From positions 158,732,289 through 158,796,288 of the forward strand of contig CM068824.1 of assembly GCA_028554795.2 (NCBI GenBank): a DNA stretch of 64,000 nt, written 5' to 3'. Position 1 is the first letter of the stretch. Each line of letters starts with the position of its first letter. The notes beneath the pieces were generated by a model, which worked only from the letters and a program-made list of their open reading frames with translations, was not told the origin of the DNA and searched no databases. The DNA is from Sinohyriopsis cumingii (Eukaryota; Mollusca; Bivalvia; Unionida; Unionidae). Of this stretch, positions 44,201 to 48,861 are shown one piece after another. A program made the translations under genes and the position numbers.

Positions 44201-45725
44201 GTTATAAATTTATTTTGAAATAAAGCGTAAAGTCAATTACTTTGTTTCTTGTAGTGTATTTCTTTATTGTTAAGCAATAGGTAGGAAAATGAAATGAGTC
44301 TCCTCCAATGCTATATTATCGTGGGTGCTGTATTATTGCAGCAAACAACATTTCCTGAATAATTCTGAGCGCATGCCATCTATCGGTTGTTTACAGATGT
44401 AAAGCTGTAGCCAGAACGGACACAAATCCCTCAGAGCACAAGTACCTCAAAAAATGTCAACATCTTTGTTAATTATACATTGACAATGAACATCACTTTT
44501 TGTAATGTGCAAGTGATTCCATTGATTATCGTATACAAAACCCTTGTCAAACTTATTATATCCACATTGATCTTATGAAATATACTCAGTGTATCGTCTG
44601 CAGTTTGATGAGTATAGGTCAAATTCAGGATATGATGTACATGTACTTAAAAGGTTGTGCTTGGAATTTCATTCCAGAGTAGCCAATATTGACCAAAACT
44701 GACAAAATGTTGCTTATGATCTTACCTATCACACATGAATAGGAAAGCAATAATAGATAAACTTTTTAAATAAGTCATATTTCTGTAATAATAATGACAA
44801 TAATAATAAATTCATTTATATTTACAGATTTCTTGGCCCACATTGCGCTTAAAAACTAGATAAAGTTATATAATTTTTTATATTTTAATTTCTACTGTTG
44901 TTATCGTGGATCTCAACTTAAGTGACATCAGTGTATTCAGTTTAATCATTGGATCTTTCATTTTTGTGGAAATATCAAGCCAATGCAAAAAAGCATGGTC
45001 ATCTTATCAGCAAGTTGAAATTTATGTTTATTATAATACGTGCATGCTACTATCATGAAGTTGGGCAAATACAGCGATAATAATATAATATAGAGTTGTT
45101 TCCCTATGGTAATCTGGGTCAGTTTCATTTACATTTATGCATAAGAATTGACAGATATCTTTTTATAGAAATAGACAGAGGGAAAGCCAGACAAACTTCA
45201 CAATTTTTAACGATGCAGCAATAACAGAACAGTTTTAATATGTACTGATAACAGCATTAAGTATCGCGATAATACAGCGTTCCAGGCTATATAATAAAAA
45301 GGTAACTGCATATGTCTGGGAAAATAGGAACTCACTTTTTTTCGAATGATACTTTACTCCCAAGGTCGTGCAGTATTATTCGGAAGAAAAAAAACCAACC
45401 TCGTTCATACAACTGTGTCACTGTGTGGCATCTGGGTGCAGATGAACGGCATAGTTGTTCATACATAATGAAGATGTGAATATAAATATGCTCAGTTGAC
45501 AAGAGTCCTATATTTACTTCATTTAAGTCAGTGATGAAACCTATAAAAATAATTTAAACTTGTTTTTTTAAGTAGTCAAAATCTAGAACATTCATATTAT
45601 TGTGAAAACGCAATGTCATTTTTTTATCGCTGGCAAAATAGATATGGTTTAATATTAACCTTTCTACTCGCTCCTCTCAGCGACTGGATAGGCTTCCTCC
45701 GAAAGTGTCCCTCAAAACTATACAT
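1952..45725 (-). CDS. UBE3C: UBE3C orthologue, HECT-type E3 ubiquitin ligase: exons 1-12 of a spliced gene, 3' part outside window
   Basis: Twelve coding exons on the minus strand, each with AG acceptor and GT donor, join in phase to about 529 residues: 45660-45725, 40198-40251, 36875-36949, 33636-33773, 27359-27471, 26463-26596, 24134-24287, 18221-18495, 8247-8383, 5183-5367, 3803-3889, 1952-2121. From memory of human UBE3C (about 1083 residues) the match is colinear: MYSFEGHF start, EEKDSLLQR..ERQKRE helix, IQ motif KIQKFYRGYRERK, IPMRILELF, LLYSLAFNSQFVRCLW and FSHSLHTLHDADFFGD. UBE3C (yeast Hul5) binds the 26S proteasome and extends ubiquitin chains to improve degradation of hard substrates; the catalytic HECT domain is C-terminal and lies left of position 1. 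UBE3B was considered, but its N terminus differs. Exon calls are by eye; transcript data would fix the ends. Confidence 0.93.
2122..3802 (-). other. UBE3C intron 11
   Basis: AT-rich noncoding sequence; no repeat array, RNA gene or coding exon seen. Confidence 0.6.
3803..3889 (-). CDS. UBE3C: UBE3C exon 11
   Basis: 87 nt, with RLLYSLAFNSQFVRCLW matching human RLLYSLAFNARFLRHLW almost residue for residue. The acceptor is ATACTTAAG and the donor is CTGG|GTAAGT. Confidence 0.94.
4128..4165 (+). mobile_element. Short remnant resembling the DIRS element edge
   Basis: TTAATGTGATCGGGGAACGT and the bases after it match the right edge of the DIRS element at 16020-16057 with only a handful of differences. 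Either a fragment of another copy or a chance-preserved scar. Confidence 0.5.
4570..4963. repeat. Minisatellite, about 30-bp unit, about 13 copies
   Basis: Unit roughly GTGAAGGTCAGAACTAATGC + ACCAGATTTT. Because the unit is a multiple of three it stays open in several frames on both strands; these are not genes. Confidence 0.9.
5183..5367 (-). CDS. UBE3C: UBE3C exon 10
   Basis: 185 nt, phase 0 entry, between CACTTTCAG and GTAAGT. DYDINKLQEVGEDCLQ to VICHQLLSKHRFSVHKR aligns with human VSYITEECLKKLD to VCHTLMVQHRMMVPK. The last two bases plus G of exon 11 encode arginine. Confidence 0.9.
5638..5985. repeat. Minisatellite, about 29-bp unit, about 12 copies
   Basis: Unit roughly CAAAGTCAAAACACCTAAAA + CAGACCATA, with drift between copies. 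Confidence 0.88.
6514..7081. mobile_element. Non-autonomous pogo/Tigger-like element
   Basis: Ends are CAGTAATACCTC and its complement GAGGTATTACTG, flanked by TA at 6512-6513 and 7082-7083. Both ends are rich in ATTCGCGAATCC-type sub-repeats. The 568-bp interior has no transposase frame. CAGnnnTACCTCG ends with a TA duplication are typical of pogo/Tigger elements. Confidence 0.72.
7139..7363. repeat. 28-bp tandem array carrying repeated E-box palindromes
   Basis: About eight copies of TGATGTATGACCTTCTACTG + AGATCACG. Several copies carry ATCACGTGAT, a palindrome with the CACGTG E-box core; others have the CACATG or CATGTG variant. Confidence 0.85.
8247..8383 (-). CDS. UBE3C: UBE3C exon 9 (acidic stretch)
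   Basis: 137 nt. Completes the glutamate codon split from exon 8, then SLTGVDFVNYLKIIERLFPM and a run of seven aspartates followed by SDSEEEMETD. Human UBE3C has a serine/acidic stretch at the same point. The aspartates come from a pure GAT repeat and may vary in length between alleles. Confidence 0.9.
9545..9766 (-). mobile_element. tRNA-derived SINE
   Basis: Read on the minus strand it begins CTCCGGAGGCCTAGTGG, then TTAGAGCG (box A-like) and GGTTCGATACC (box B), a tRNA-like head, followed by a body ending near GATGCCCCAGAGCTC. Too degenerate at the anticodon arm to be a working tRNA. Confidence 0.7.
10086..10260. repeat. DIRS inverted terminal repeat, left
   Basis: Matches the complement of about 15845-16027, including TAACGTTAGGGATATAAGCC, CTATCTCATATAGACC and CTTGCCACCGCCAGGTGTCA, with a few substitutions. 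Confidence 0.9.
10306..10400. repeat. DIRS internal complementary region
   Basis: One continuous stretch is complementary first to the outer left edge (10036-10085) and then to the outer right edge (16020-16053), as expected of the template that joins both ends into a circle in DIRS replication. Confidence 0.88.
10585..12102 (-). pseudogene. DIRS tyrosine recombinase part
   Basis: Two open stretches (11362-12102, 10585-11238) carry the parts of a phage-type tyrosine recombinase: an N-terminal core-binding region (STLKAYEGKWRVFRDWC) and a catalytic region with CRESEL and TAHEIRAISASLAF, the arginine-bearing boxes. In the family this enzyme integrates the circular DNA form. Fossil; not one open frame. 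Confidence 0.88.
11610..13512 (-). pseudogene. DIRS reverse transcriptase and RNase H part
   Basis: The RT core is seen at 12868-13512: LRPIIDLSRLN, ISLDMTDAYFHVPI, QVLPFGLNISPWAFTK and the catalytic VYLDDIL. RNase H features follow at lower coordinates (LLEMRAVINAF, VLIMSDNSVVVTYL, HIPGTLNVLADTLSR). Order and sequence fit DIRS pol. It copies the element RNA to DNA in living relatives. The frame overlaps the recombinase part, as usual in the family. Fossil. Confidence 0.92.
13513..15571 (-). pseudogene. DIRS gag-like part
   Basis: Starts with a Cys/His finger, MSTKCMQCKRFKAKEDNHDS then CIVCTKC and PCSVC, the arrangement found at the head of DIRS ORF1. A long proline/serine-rich middle (14060-15445) and a basic, glutamine-rich tail (13513-14043) follow. 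Probably the nucleoprotein component. Fossil. Confidence 0.75.
15845..16027. repeat. DIRS inverted terminal repeat, right
   Basis: Inverted partner of 10086-10260. As coding is on the minus strand this is the 5' end of the element; it probably contains the promoter. Confidence 0.9.
16706..17436. repeat. 54-bp minisatellite, about 13 copies
   Basis: Unit GAGAGGGCAAGTAGCTCACT + GACTGTATGCTGAAGAATGT + AGTGTGGACCCATA. As 54 is divisible by three, long false reading frames (GPHYILQHTVSELLALS repeats) appear on the minus strand. Confidence 0.93.
18221..18495 (-). CDS. UBE3C: UBE3C exon 8
   Basis: 275 nt, the longest exon seen. NFILANVSIALLCPAYSEQI and PWLMGAFLTLGDKHLG match human EFLAAPFTDQI and PWLFYFVLTVGENYLG. 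Between them is a serine- and lysine-rich insert (QANSSPTQEKRKKDSD) likely to be a disordered loop. The donor is CTAG|GTATGT. Confidence 0.92.
19141..19370. repeat. Tandem repeat, about 58 bp, four copies
   Basis: Unit GTAAGCCTGGGATCCAAGAT + TACACACATCTACTTACCTT + GGTCCCAGATGGACTATCA; the first copy is shorter. Confidence 0.9.
20237..20289. repeat. TG/CA compound microsatellite
   Basis: (TG)n, TATA, (CA)n arranged as a near-perfect palindrome able to form a hairpin. Confidence 0.9.
20287..20656. mobile_element. Degraded pogo/Tigger-like MITE
   Basis: Starts CAGATAAAACCCATTATAAC and ends GAGTTTTACCTG followed by TA; the ends are imperfect inverted repeats of CAGRTAAAAC type. The left flank abuts the microsatellite, so the target duplication cannot be verified. 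Confidence 0.45.
21672..21860 (-). mobile_element. Truncated copy of the (GTT)n-tailed SINE
   Basis: Same body as the full-length SINE at 39751-39989 (GATAGGCTATACATGGCG, GGTGGAGGAAGAACCC, CCCACGAGAAGCT), with a GTTGTTGTT tail on the plus strand, but the tRNA-like head is missing past the box B region. Confidence 0.8.
22480..22603. repeat. 31-bp tandem repeat, four copies
   Basis: Unit CATTGTAAAAGTCCCTAGCA + ATAGACAATTT, nearly perfect. Confidence 0.92.
24134..24287 (-). CDS. UBE3C: UBE3C exon 7
   Basis: 154 nt. Reads GYFICMRQLLNAKVPSSLE to STNDRKF, aligned with human GYYRSLYLLINSKLPSSIE. The acceptor is ATGTTTCCAG and the donor is CAG|GTGAGC. The final AG joins C of exon 8 to give serine. 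Confidence 0.92.
24288..26462 (-). other. UBE3C intron 6
   Basis: Contains a 44-bp tandem repeat (24686-24802). An open frame on the plus strand at 25190-25672 has no recognisable domain and looks spurious. Scattered TTTTCAAGG motifs at 26040-26200 resemble an old repeat. Confidence 0.6.
24686..24802. repeat. 44-bp tandem repeat, about 2.5 copies
   Basis: Unit GAACTGGACTGGCCAAAGTA + ATCAATTCAAATGTCCCCTTTATC. Confidence 0.9.
26463..26596 (-). CDS. UBE3C: UBE3C exon 6
   Basis: 134 nt completing the split arginine codon, then YLSSIAQSSQPIAIPMRIL to HLVEN. IAIPMRILELF matches human VALPMRMLEVF closely. The donor is ATG|GTACAT; the codon split G|GT restores the glycine that opens exon 7, which supports this choice among nearby GT dinucleotides. 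Confidence 0.92.
26597..27358 (-). other. UBE3C intron 5
   Basis: 762 bp of AT-rich intron; nothing else seen. Confidence 0.6.
27359..27471 (-). CDS. UBE3C: UBE3C exon 5
   Basis: 113 nt, entering in phase 0 and leaving two bases of a split arginine codon. It encodes VWLCQQLIKQKTQYIQEL and onward, aligning with human IWLYQNLIKHSSLFVKQL. The acceptor is TTGATTTAAG and the donor is GTAAAT. Confidence 0.9.
27790..27965. mobile_element. Degraded SINE-like sequence
   Basis: Contains AAGTGCCTTGCCCAAGGACA and ATTCAAACC..CCATTGCTCCACC, the wording of a decayed tRNA-derived SINE seen in many marine animals. No clean ends. Confidence 0.4.
28085..28169. repeat. Inverted repeat, 24-bp arms
   Basis: AATGTGCCAGCAGATC.. 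at 28085-28108 pairs with 28146-28169 with one mismatch around a 37-base loop; probably a small foldback transposon remnant. Confidence 0.75.
30013..30935. repeat. 68-bp minisatellite, about 13 copies, two unit forms
   Basis: Basic unit GAAGTATCACACATTGCCAT + TGATTTCTTAATGGTGTTTA + CATTTACACTGACACTTTTC + TATAATTT. A longer form adds CTACCATTTGAAGAA and is interspersed in the array (about 30210, 30490, 30640, 30780). Confidence 0.93.
31269..31412. repeat. Foldback element, 64-bp arms
   Basis: Arms 31269-31332 and 31349-31412 are complementary with scattered mismatches (CTATGTTGGGGTTT against AAAACCCCAATGTAG) around a 16-base loop. Likely a small MITE or foldback. Confidence 0.82.
31783..31980 (-). 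pseudogene. Coding-like fragment, possible orphan exon
   Basis: Minus-strand frame reading AYGYPLGSVFGGSFIHGG, then NFTISIKDNTS, PPPKKMRAIYDSDTD and a stop. The frame is open a little further upstream (RIRELEN). The G-rich GGSFIHGGNFTI block followed by PPPKK and an acidic patch looks like real protein rather than random intron. Not recognised to family; it could be the tail of a transposon or host protein retained inside intron 4. No clear splice sites. Confidence 0.35.
33636..33773 (-). CDS. UBE3C: UBE3C exon 4
   Basis: 138 nt, 46 codons, phase 0 on both sides, between TTTTTAG and GTAAGA. It encodes NDLLRNNFDACVQ..KLCHFYNDSEDGTRM, which aligns with human QYSIQRSAFDRCATL..LLFFYKQNEDSKRL just after the IQ motif. 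Confidence 0.9.
34193..34727. repeat. 89-bp minisatellite, six copies, with internal hairpin
   Basis: Period 89 (starts 34193, 34282, 34371 and so on). Most copies contain TTGTCCAAG-TGC-CTTGGACAA, a perfect 9-bp stem with a 3-base loop. Confidence 0.93.
36545..36757. repeat. Short tandem repeat, about 28 bp
   Basis: Degenerate copies of ACAAAAATGTACACCCTGTC + CAATCAT. Confidence 0.85.
36875..36949 (-). CDS. UBE3C: UBE3C exon 3 (IQ motif)
   Basis: 75 nt, 25 codons, phase 0 on both sides, between TTCTGCAG and GTTTGTA. It encodes SAVKIQKFYRGYRERKRQ, a good match to the IQ consensus (IQxxxRGxxxR) at the same place in human UBE3C. IQ motifs bind calmodulin or related light chains; whether this one does is not shown. 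Confidence 0.93.
36950..40197 (-). other. UBE3C intron 2
   Basis: Holds a full-length SINE (39751-39989). Just before it, 39595-39720 is an old repeat with CCCGACTTTT..CCAGGACTTTTCAT wording. No exon seen. Confidence 0.6.
39751..39989 (-). mobile_element. Full-length tRNA-derived SINE with target-site duplication
   Basis: On the minus strand it begins GGCAGCCCCGAGTGGTCTAA (box A-like, tRNA-Leu/Ser style), has GGGTTCGAGTCTC (box B), a body, and an (AAC)n tail. The 10-bp sequence ATTTCAAAGT lies on both sides (39741-39750 and 39991-40000), a clear target-site duplication. A second, truncated copy lies at 21672-21860. Confidence 0.9.
40198..40251 (-). CDS. UBE3C: UBE3C exon 2
   Basis: 54 nt, 18 codons (EEKDSLLQRVQAERQKRE), phase 0 on both sides. 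It lies between TTTACAG and GTATTT splice sites and corresponds to the charged helix EEKASLLHRTQEERRKRE of human UBE3C, part of the proteasome-binding N-terminal region. Confidence 0.92.
40252..45659 (-). other. UBE3C intron 1
   Basis: 5.4 kb of AT-rich sequence with one 38-bp tandem array (41245-41437). No other gene, RNA or element recognised; regulatory sequence may be present, as often in first introns. Confidence 0.6.
41245..41437. repeat. 38-bp tandem repeat, five copies
   Basis: Unit GCATGAACTGTCCCAAAGTG + CTTTATGCTGGCATTCAT, almost identical copies. Confidence 0.93.
45660..45725 (-). CDS. UBE3C: UBE3C exon 1 (start codon)
   Basis: 66 nt, 22 codons, beginning MYSFEGHFRRKP and ending GASRK, which parallels the human start MFSFEGDF..GASRK. 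The start codon at 45725 is fixed by this match. The donor is AAAG|GTTAAT, a weak but legal GT site, and leaves phase 0 for exon 2. The 5' UTR is not resolved. Confidence 0.9.
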
Positions 45726-46583
45726 TTGCGACAAAAATTACGTATTTTTTAGGTATTTTGAATCAATACAAACAGCATTACACCGTCCTTTCAACAGCTG
45801 AAACATTAATTTGTTTTTCTTATGTTACAAAGTGTTTCATTGGCTGTAAGTTTTATCTTAAGCTAATCAAAATTTATTTCACATTTGATATTGTAGGACA
45901 ACTTCCGGTTAAAGCAATCGGAACACCTTATAGCCCAAGCATTTATGGAATGATCTGAAAAAAGATTCCGATTGCTTGTAAAGGAAAGTACTAATTACGG
46001 GCAATATTTTGTTTTCTTTTCTACTAACGTAATTTTAGATGAAAAACTGAAGTTGTTTTGACAGTTTACAAAATCATAAAGGCTTTGAGTATTTGAATTC
46101 CCTTTTAAAATCTGTGACACACATTCTTTTTATCCTCAGTCTATCTCTGAAAAGAAACACATCAACTAAACTTCGATCACAGGAGTCATATTAGTCCGAT
46201 AAATCCGCCCCTCCCCCAAATCTATGTTGATACTGATAGACGATATATGGGTCTAATGTAACATGTTCAATAAAATGTGCAAGTGTGCTGCATGCAAATC
46301 TTTCCGGAACAAACCTGCGTACATTTTAGACACATACCGGTACTTGGTAACAGCCATATCAAGCTCGAAATTCAAAATGGCCACATGAAAGATAGTTGTA
46401 CCATTCCAGGTGGATTTACAAGTCATCAAACATATGATATGCTCCGGAAATATAATGCACATGTCACCAAAAGAACTCTGCAGCTAAAGCCACGAGAAAT
46501 ACCGGTAAGTGTATAAAATATACACCGATGTGTGCAGCCAAATTTGTATACATATAATTGCAGTTTTTAATGAATAAGTCATA

Positions 46584-46629
46584 TCAGCCCCTCACCCGAA
46601 AATCAACATCATCTCGGGTGAAGGGCTGA
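46584..46629. repeat. Short hairpin-forming inverted repeat beside the Polinton
   Basis: 16-bp arms TCAGCCCCTCACCCGA and TCGGGTGAAGGGCTGA with one mismatch around a 14-base loop. It lies just outside the outer repeat that precedes the Polinton. Confidence 0.6.
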
Positions 46630-46649
46630 TTTATCGACCTAGAGTCCAA

Positions 46650-46709
46650 CGTTTTATCGATAAAGTACGACGAAATCTTTGACAACATGAAATCACCTTA
46701 TCGGTACTG
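46650..46709. repeat. Outer inverted repeat beyond the Polinton left end
   Basis: About 60 bp (ACGTTTTATC.. to ..AATCACCTTATC) matches the complement of about 63533-63590 at roughly 90 percent. Left and right then differ by an extra GTACTGTGTTAACTTAT on the left. Confidence 0.75.
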
Positions 46710-46725
46710 TGTTAACTTATAGTAC

Positions 46726-46965
46726 AGCAGCAGAGAGACTGAGCCCACCAACTATTTCGTCAAACAGAACCTTCTATTGAAAACACTCTTGATAGAAGGT
46801 ATTGTCTTCACAAAATAAACCTTCTAGTCAGAAAACACTGATAAATAGGCTTTCTTCGCTGACCAGAAGGGTTATCTCATGAAAAATATCTACCTATATA
46901 ACTACTTCTCGATACAAGGGTCTACTAGACGAAACATTCGGTGTTGTTCCAGTCTCTCTGCTGCT
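46726..46965. repeat. 240-bp foldback subunit of the left terminal repeat
   Basis: Begins AGCAGCAGAGAGACTG and ends CAGTCTCTCTGCTGCT, its own 16-bp inverted ends. Inside are further pairs: ACCTTCTAT/ATAGAAGGT, AACCTTCTAGTCAG/CTGACCAGAAGGGTT and TTTCGTC/GACGAAA. The partner is 63286-63525. Confidence 0.9.
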
Positions 46966-46997
46966 AGAAATACAAAGTATTCTAAAAATCCTCAGAT

Positions 46998-47309
46998 TTC
47001 TAGTTAAAAATTGTATCCAACCCAACTCGATACCGTGTCCGAGGATCATGTAAATTTATCGTTACAAATCCGTGTGGTTTTTGCCTGAGCACGACTAAAG
47101 AAATTTCTGAATTTATTTATGTCCATGTCGCCGCTGCACCAAGTCTGATGAATATTTCGTAACGTGTATGCGTCAACGCCGTTAAATACCGCGAGAACGT
47201 TACAGTTATCTCTGATCACTTTTGGTATTTGTGTATATCGCTGAGTTACATAAATCACATCAGTGTTTTTGTGTCGTCCGCGTGAAAATATCCTGGCAGG
47301 GTTTGATTG
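46998..47309 (-). pseudogene. Partial ATPase copy inside the left terminal repeat
   Basis: Reads the C-terminal part of the packaging ATPase (IYVTQRYTQIPKVIRDNC, NIHQTWCSGDMDINKFR) pointing outward, as the mirror of 62943-63251. It lacks the Walker A part and is a by-product of the terminal repeat reaching into the gene. Confidence 0.9.
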
Positions 47310-47356
47310 CCGTCGCCGTTTCTGCTGCTGTGAATTAAAAATTTAAGTTAACAATA

Positions 47357-48217
47357 ATGGCCAACATTGGAGAAGCACATTCTGCTAGACTAGCTCGAGA
47401 GCGACTAGAAGCAATCAAAAAATTTATTCCTGTGCGAGACAGTGTAAGACAAAAATTACAAGCACGGCAGCAAGCACAAGTTGAATTTGCAACAGGTGCA
47501 GAAGAATTATTTAAACCCGTTACAACAGCTACTGAGAAAGCTGCGGTGGTCACTGAAAGAGCTTTACTGGGAGATCCAGGTGATATAACAAAACCGGGTA
47601 TTCTTCCAGTGCTAAAACAAACCGCTGAGCAAACTGAAAAGATTGCTAGAAGAATTAAACAAACAAAAAAGATTTTACGAGAGTTTTCAACTGATATAGC
47701 TGCGGCAATACCGCATAAAGAAGAAGAAGAAGATGCTTCAGAAGTAGTACCAGAAACAGCTTCAGCTAAGGCTAAGGTTGATTTGGTTGATAAATTTATA
47801 ACGGGTGCTGTTGATGGTTTAAAAAAAATGCCAGAAGATCAGTTAGGTCCAATGGCTTATGTGCTTTTTGATAAGCGAAAAAATTTTTTAAAACCCGAGC
47901 ACGTGAAGGAAATGGGTCGTGATGAATGGTATAAGGGTATATTTCGTGGGTATTATGATGTTCCTCAGGTTAGACAAGACAATCCTAAATGGGCTGATTT
48001 TATTGGCGGTATTAACAATTATCTTAAGAGACCTGTTCAACAACAAGAACAACAAGAGCAAGATATTCTCGTGGATCTTGGGCTTATTGATCCTCCTAAA
48101 AGTTTAACACCATTAAAAACACAATCGACTAGCATAAAAAAAAAACATCTGGTAAAGGTTTGGGGGGTGATTTTATTCCCTGCCCTGATAATATCATCAA
48201 TGATGTATCACGGTTAG
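47357..48217 (+). CDS. Polinton protein of unknown function, 286 aa
   Basis: First gene of the left, rightward-reading block, starting 47 bp inside the terminal repeat. The N-terminal half is helical and charged (ARLARERLEAIKKF, QTEKIARRIKQTKKIL), likely coiled coil; a Glu-rich patch follows, then an aromatic region (DEWYKGIFRGYYDVP, KWADFIGGINNYL). No known enzyme motif. Position at the head of the capsid-gene block suggests a virion or assembly protein. Not recognised to a named family. Confidence 0.7.
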   Translation: MANIGEAHSARLARERLEAIKKFIPVRDSVRQKLQARQQAQVEFATGAEELFKPVTTATEKAAVVTERALLGDPGDITKPGILPVLKQTAEQTEKIARRIKQTKKILREFSTDIAAAIPHKEEEEDASEVVPETASAKAKVDLVDKFITGAVDGLKKMPEDQLGPMAYVLFDKRKNFLKPEHVKEMGRDEWYKGIFRGYYDVPQVRQDNPKWADFIGGINNYLKRPVQQQEQQEQDILVDLGLIDPPKSLTPLKTQSTSIKKKHLVKVWGVILFPALIISSMMYHG

Positions 48218-48366
48218 AAGTTCTCTTAGGAGGAAGGCGTGCCGGAAATAACTCACCAGAAATAATTAATGAAGCGGCTGATATCTGTGAGCGATTATTT
48301 CAAGGCGGCATCATGGATACTCACATCTATCGAGAACTTATTGATGAACTCGTGGACAGCGACTGA
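48160..48366 (+). CDS. Small Polinton ORF, 68 aa
   Basis: Overlaps the end of the preceding gene. Reads GGDFIPCPDNIINDVSRLE, then AGNNSPEIINEAADICERLF and YRELIDEL, a small helical domain that looks conserved in style rather than random. Whether it is an independent gene is uncertain. Confidence 0.5.
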   Translation: MGGDFIPCPDNIINDVSRLEVLLGGRRAGNNSPEIINEAADICERLFQGGIMDTHIYRELIDELVDSD

Positions 48367-48419
48367 AAGTCGCCGCGATTGAAAGTCGTCGCGATTAGAG
48401 AAATAACTAATTAAATAAA

Positions 48420-48848
48420 ATGATCGTACACAATTCTCATCGTAGACCAGTCATGGTCAGGGCGGTAAATTCACGAGTACCCGTATACAGGATGACATAT
48501 GGAAACGGATTAGGCGATGTTGTTCAGGGTTTATTCGCGAGAATGGCACCTAAAGCAATACCGATCGCAGAACAATTATCGATGAAAGCCATTGATGTTA
48601 TTAAAGATAAAGCTACTGGCGCTGTTGGTAGCGCTGCCAGTAAAGCATTCCTGGCAATCAAGGACAGACTTGCACGACTGATACGTAGAAAACCTCCGCC
48701 GGTAAAATTACCAGCCACCGCAGACATGCCAGCAAATGTTAGTAAAGTAATAAATGAAGCTGCAAATCAAAAACTAGTGGCGCTGATACATCCTGAACAA
48801 ATAAATACAAGTTTGGTGGCGGGGAGTGGTCTTCGTTTTAGACGATAA
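48420..48848 (+). CDS. Polinton protein of unknown function, 142 aa
   Basis: Begins right after ATTAAATAAA and ends 13 nt before the capsid gene start. It is basic, with YGNGLGDVVQGLFARM, an alanine-rich helix and IRRKPPPVKLPA. Basic and amphipathic, of the size of adenovirus-type core or membrane-active minor proteins; that role is inference from composition and place only. Confidence 0.6.
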   Translation: MIVHNSHRRPVMVRAVNSRVPVYRMTYGNGLGDVVQGLFARMAPKAIPIAEQLSMKAIDVIKDKATGAVGSAASKAFLAIKDRLARLIRRKPPPVKLPATADMPANVSKVINEAANQKLVALIHPEQINTSLVAGSGLRFRR

Positions 48849-48861
48849 CTTCTATAATAAA

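Larger units (their letters stand above)
45726..46725 (-). promoter_or_regulatory. Presumed UBE3C 5' UTR and promoter region
   Basis: About 1 kb between the UBE3C start codon and the left end of the Polinton. On the minus strand it holds an ETS-type site CCGGAAGT (45901-45908 on the plus strand as ACTTCCGG), common in housekeeping promoters. It also holds a perfect 12-bp inverted repeat AAGCAATCGGAA / TTCCGATTGCTT (45912-45923, 45966-45977). I see no TATA box that I would trust. Transcription start is unknown. Confidence 0.5.
46726..47309. repeat. Polinton left terminal inverted repeat
   Basis: Inverted match to 62943-63525. The outer 240 bp (46726-46965) has only four differences from its partner; the inner part is a copy of the ATPase gene 3' end. 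Confidence 0.95.

Noticed and set aside
46253-46516. Overlapping frames on both strands, the plus one ending at a GTAAGT
   Set aside because: The GTAAGT made it look like an exon, but no homology and an overlapping antisense frame of equal quality; left uncalled.
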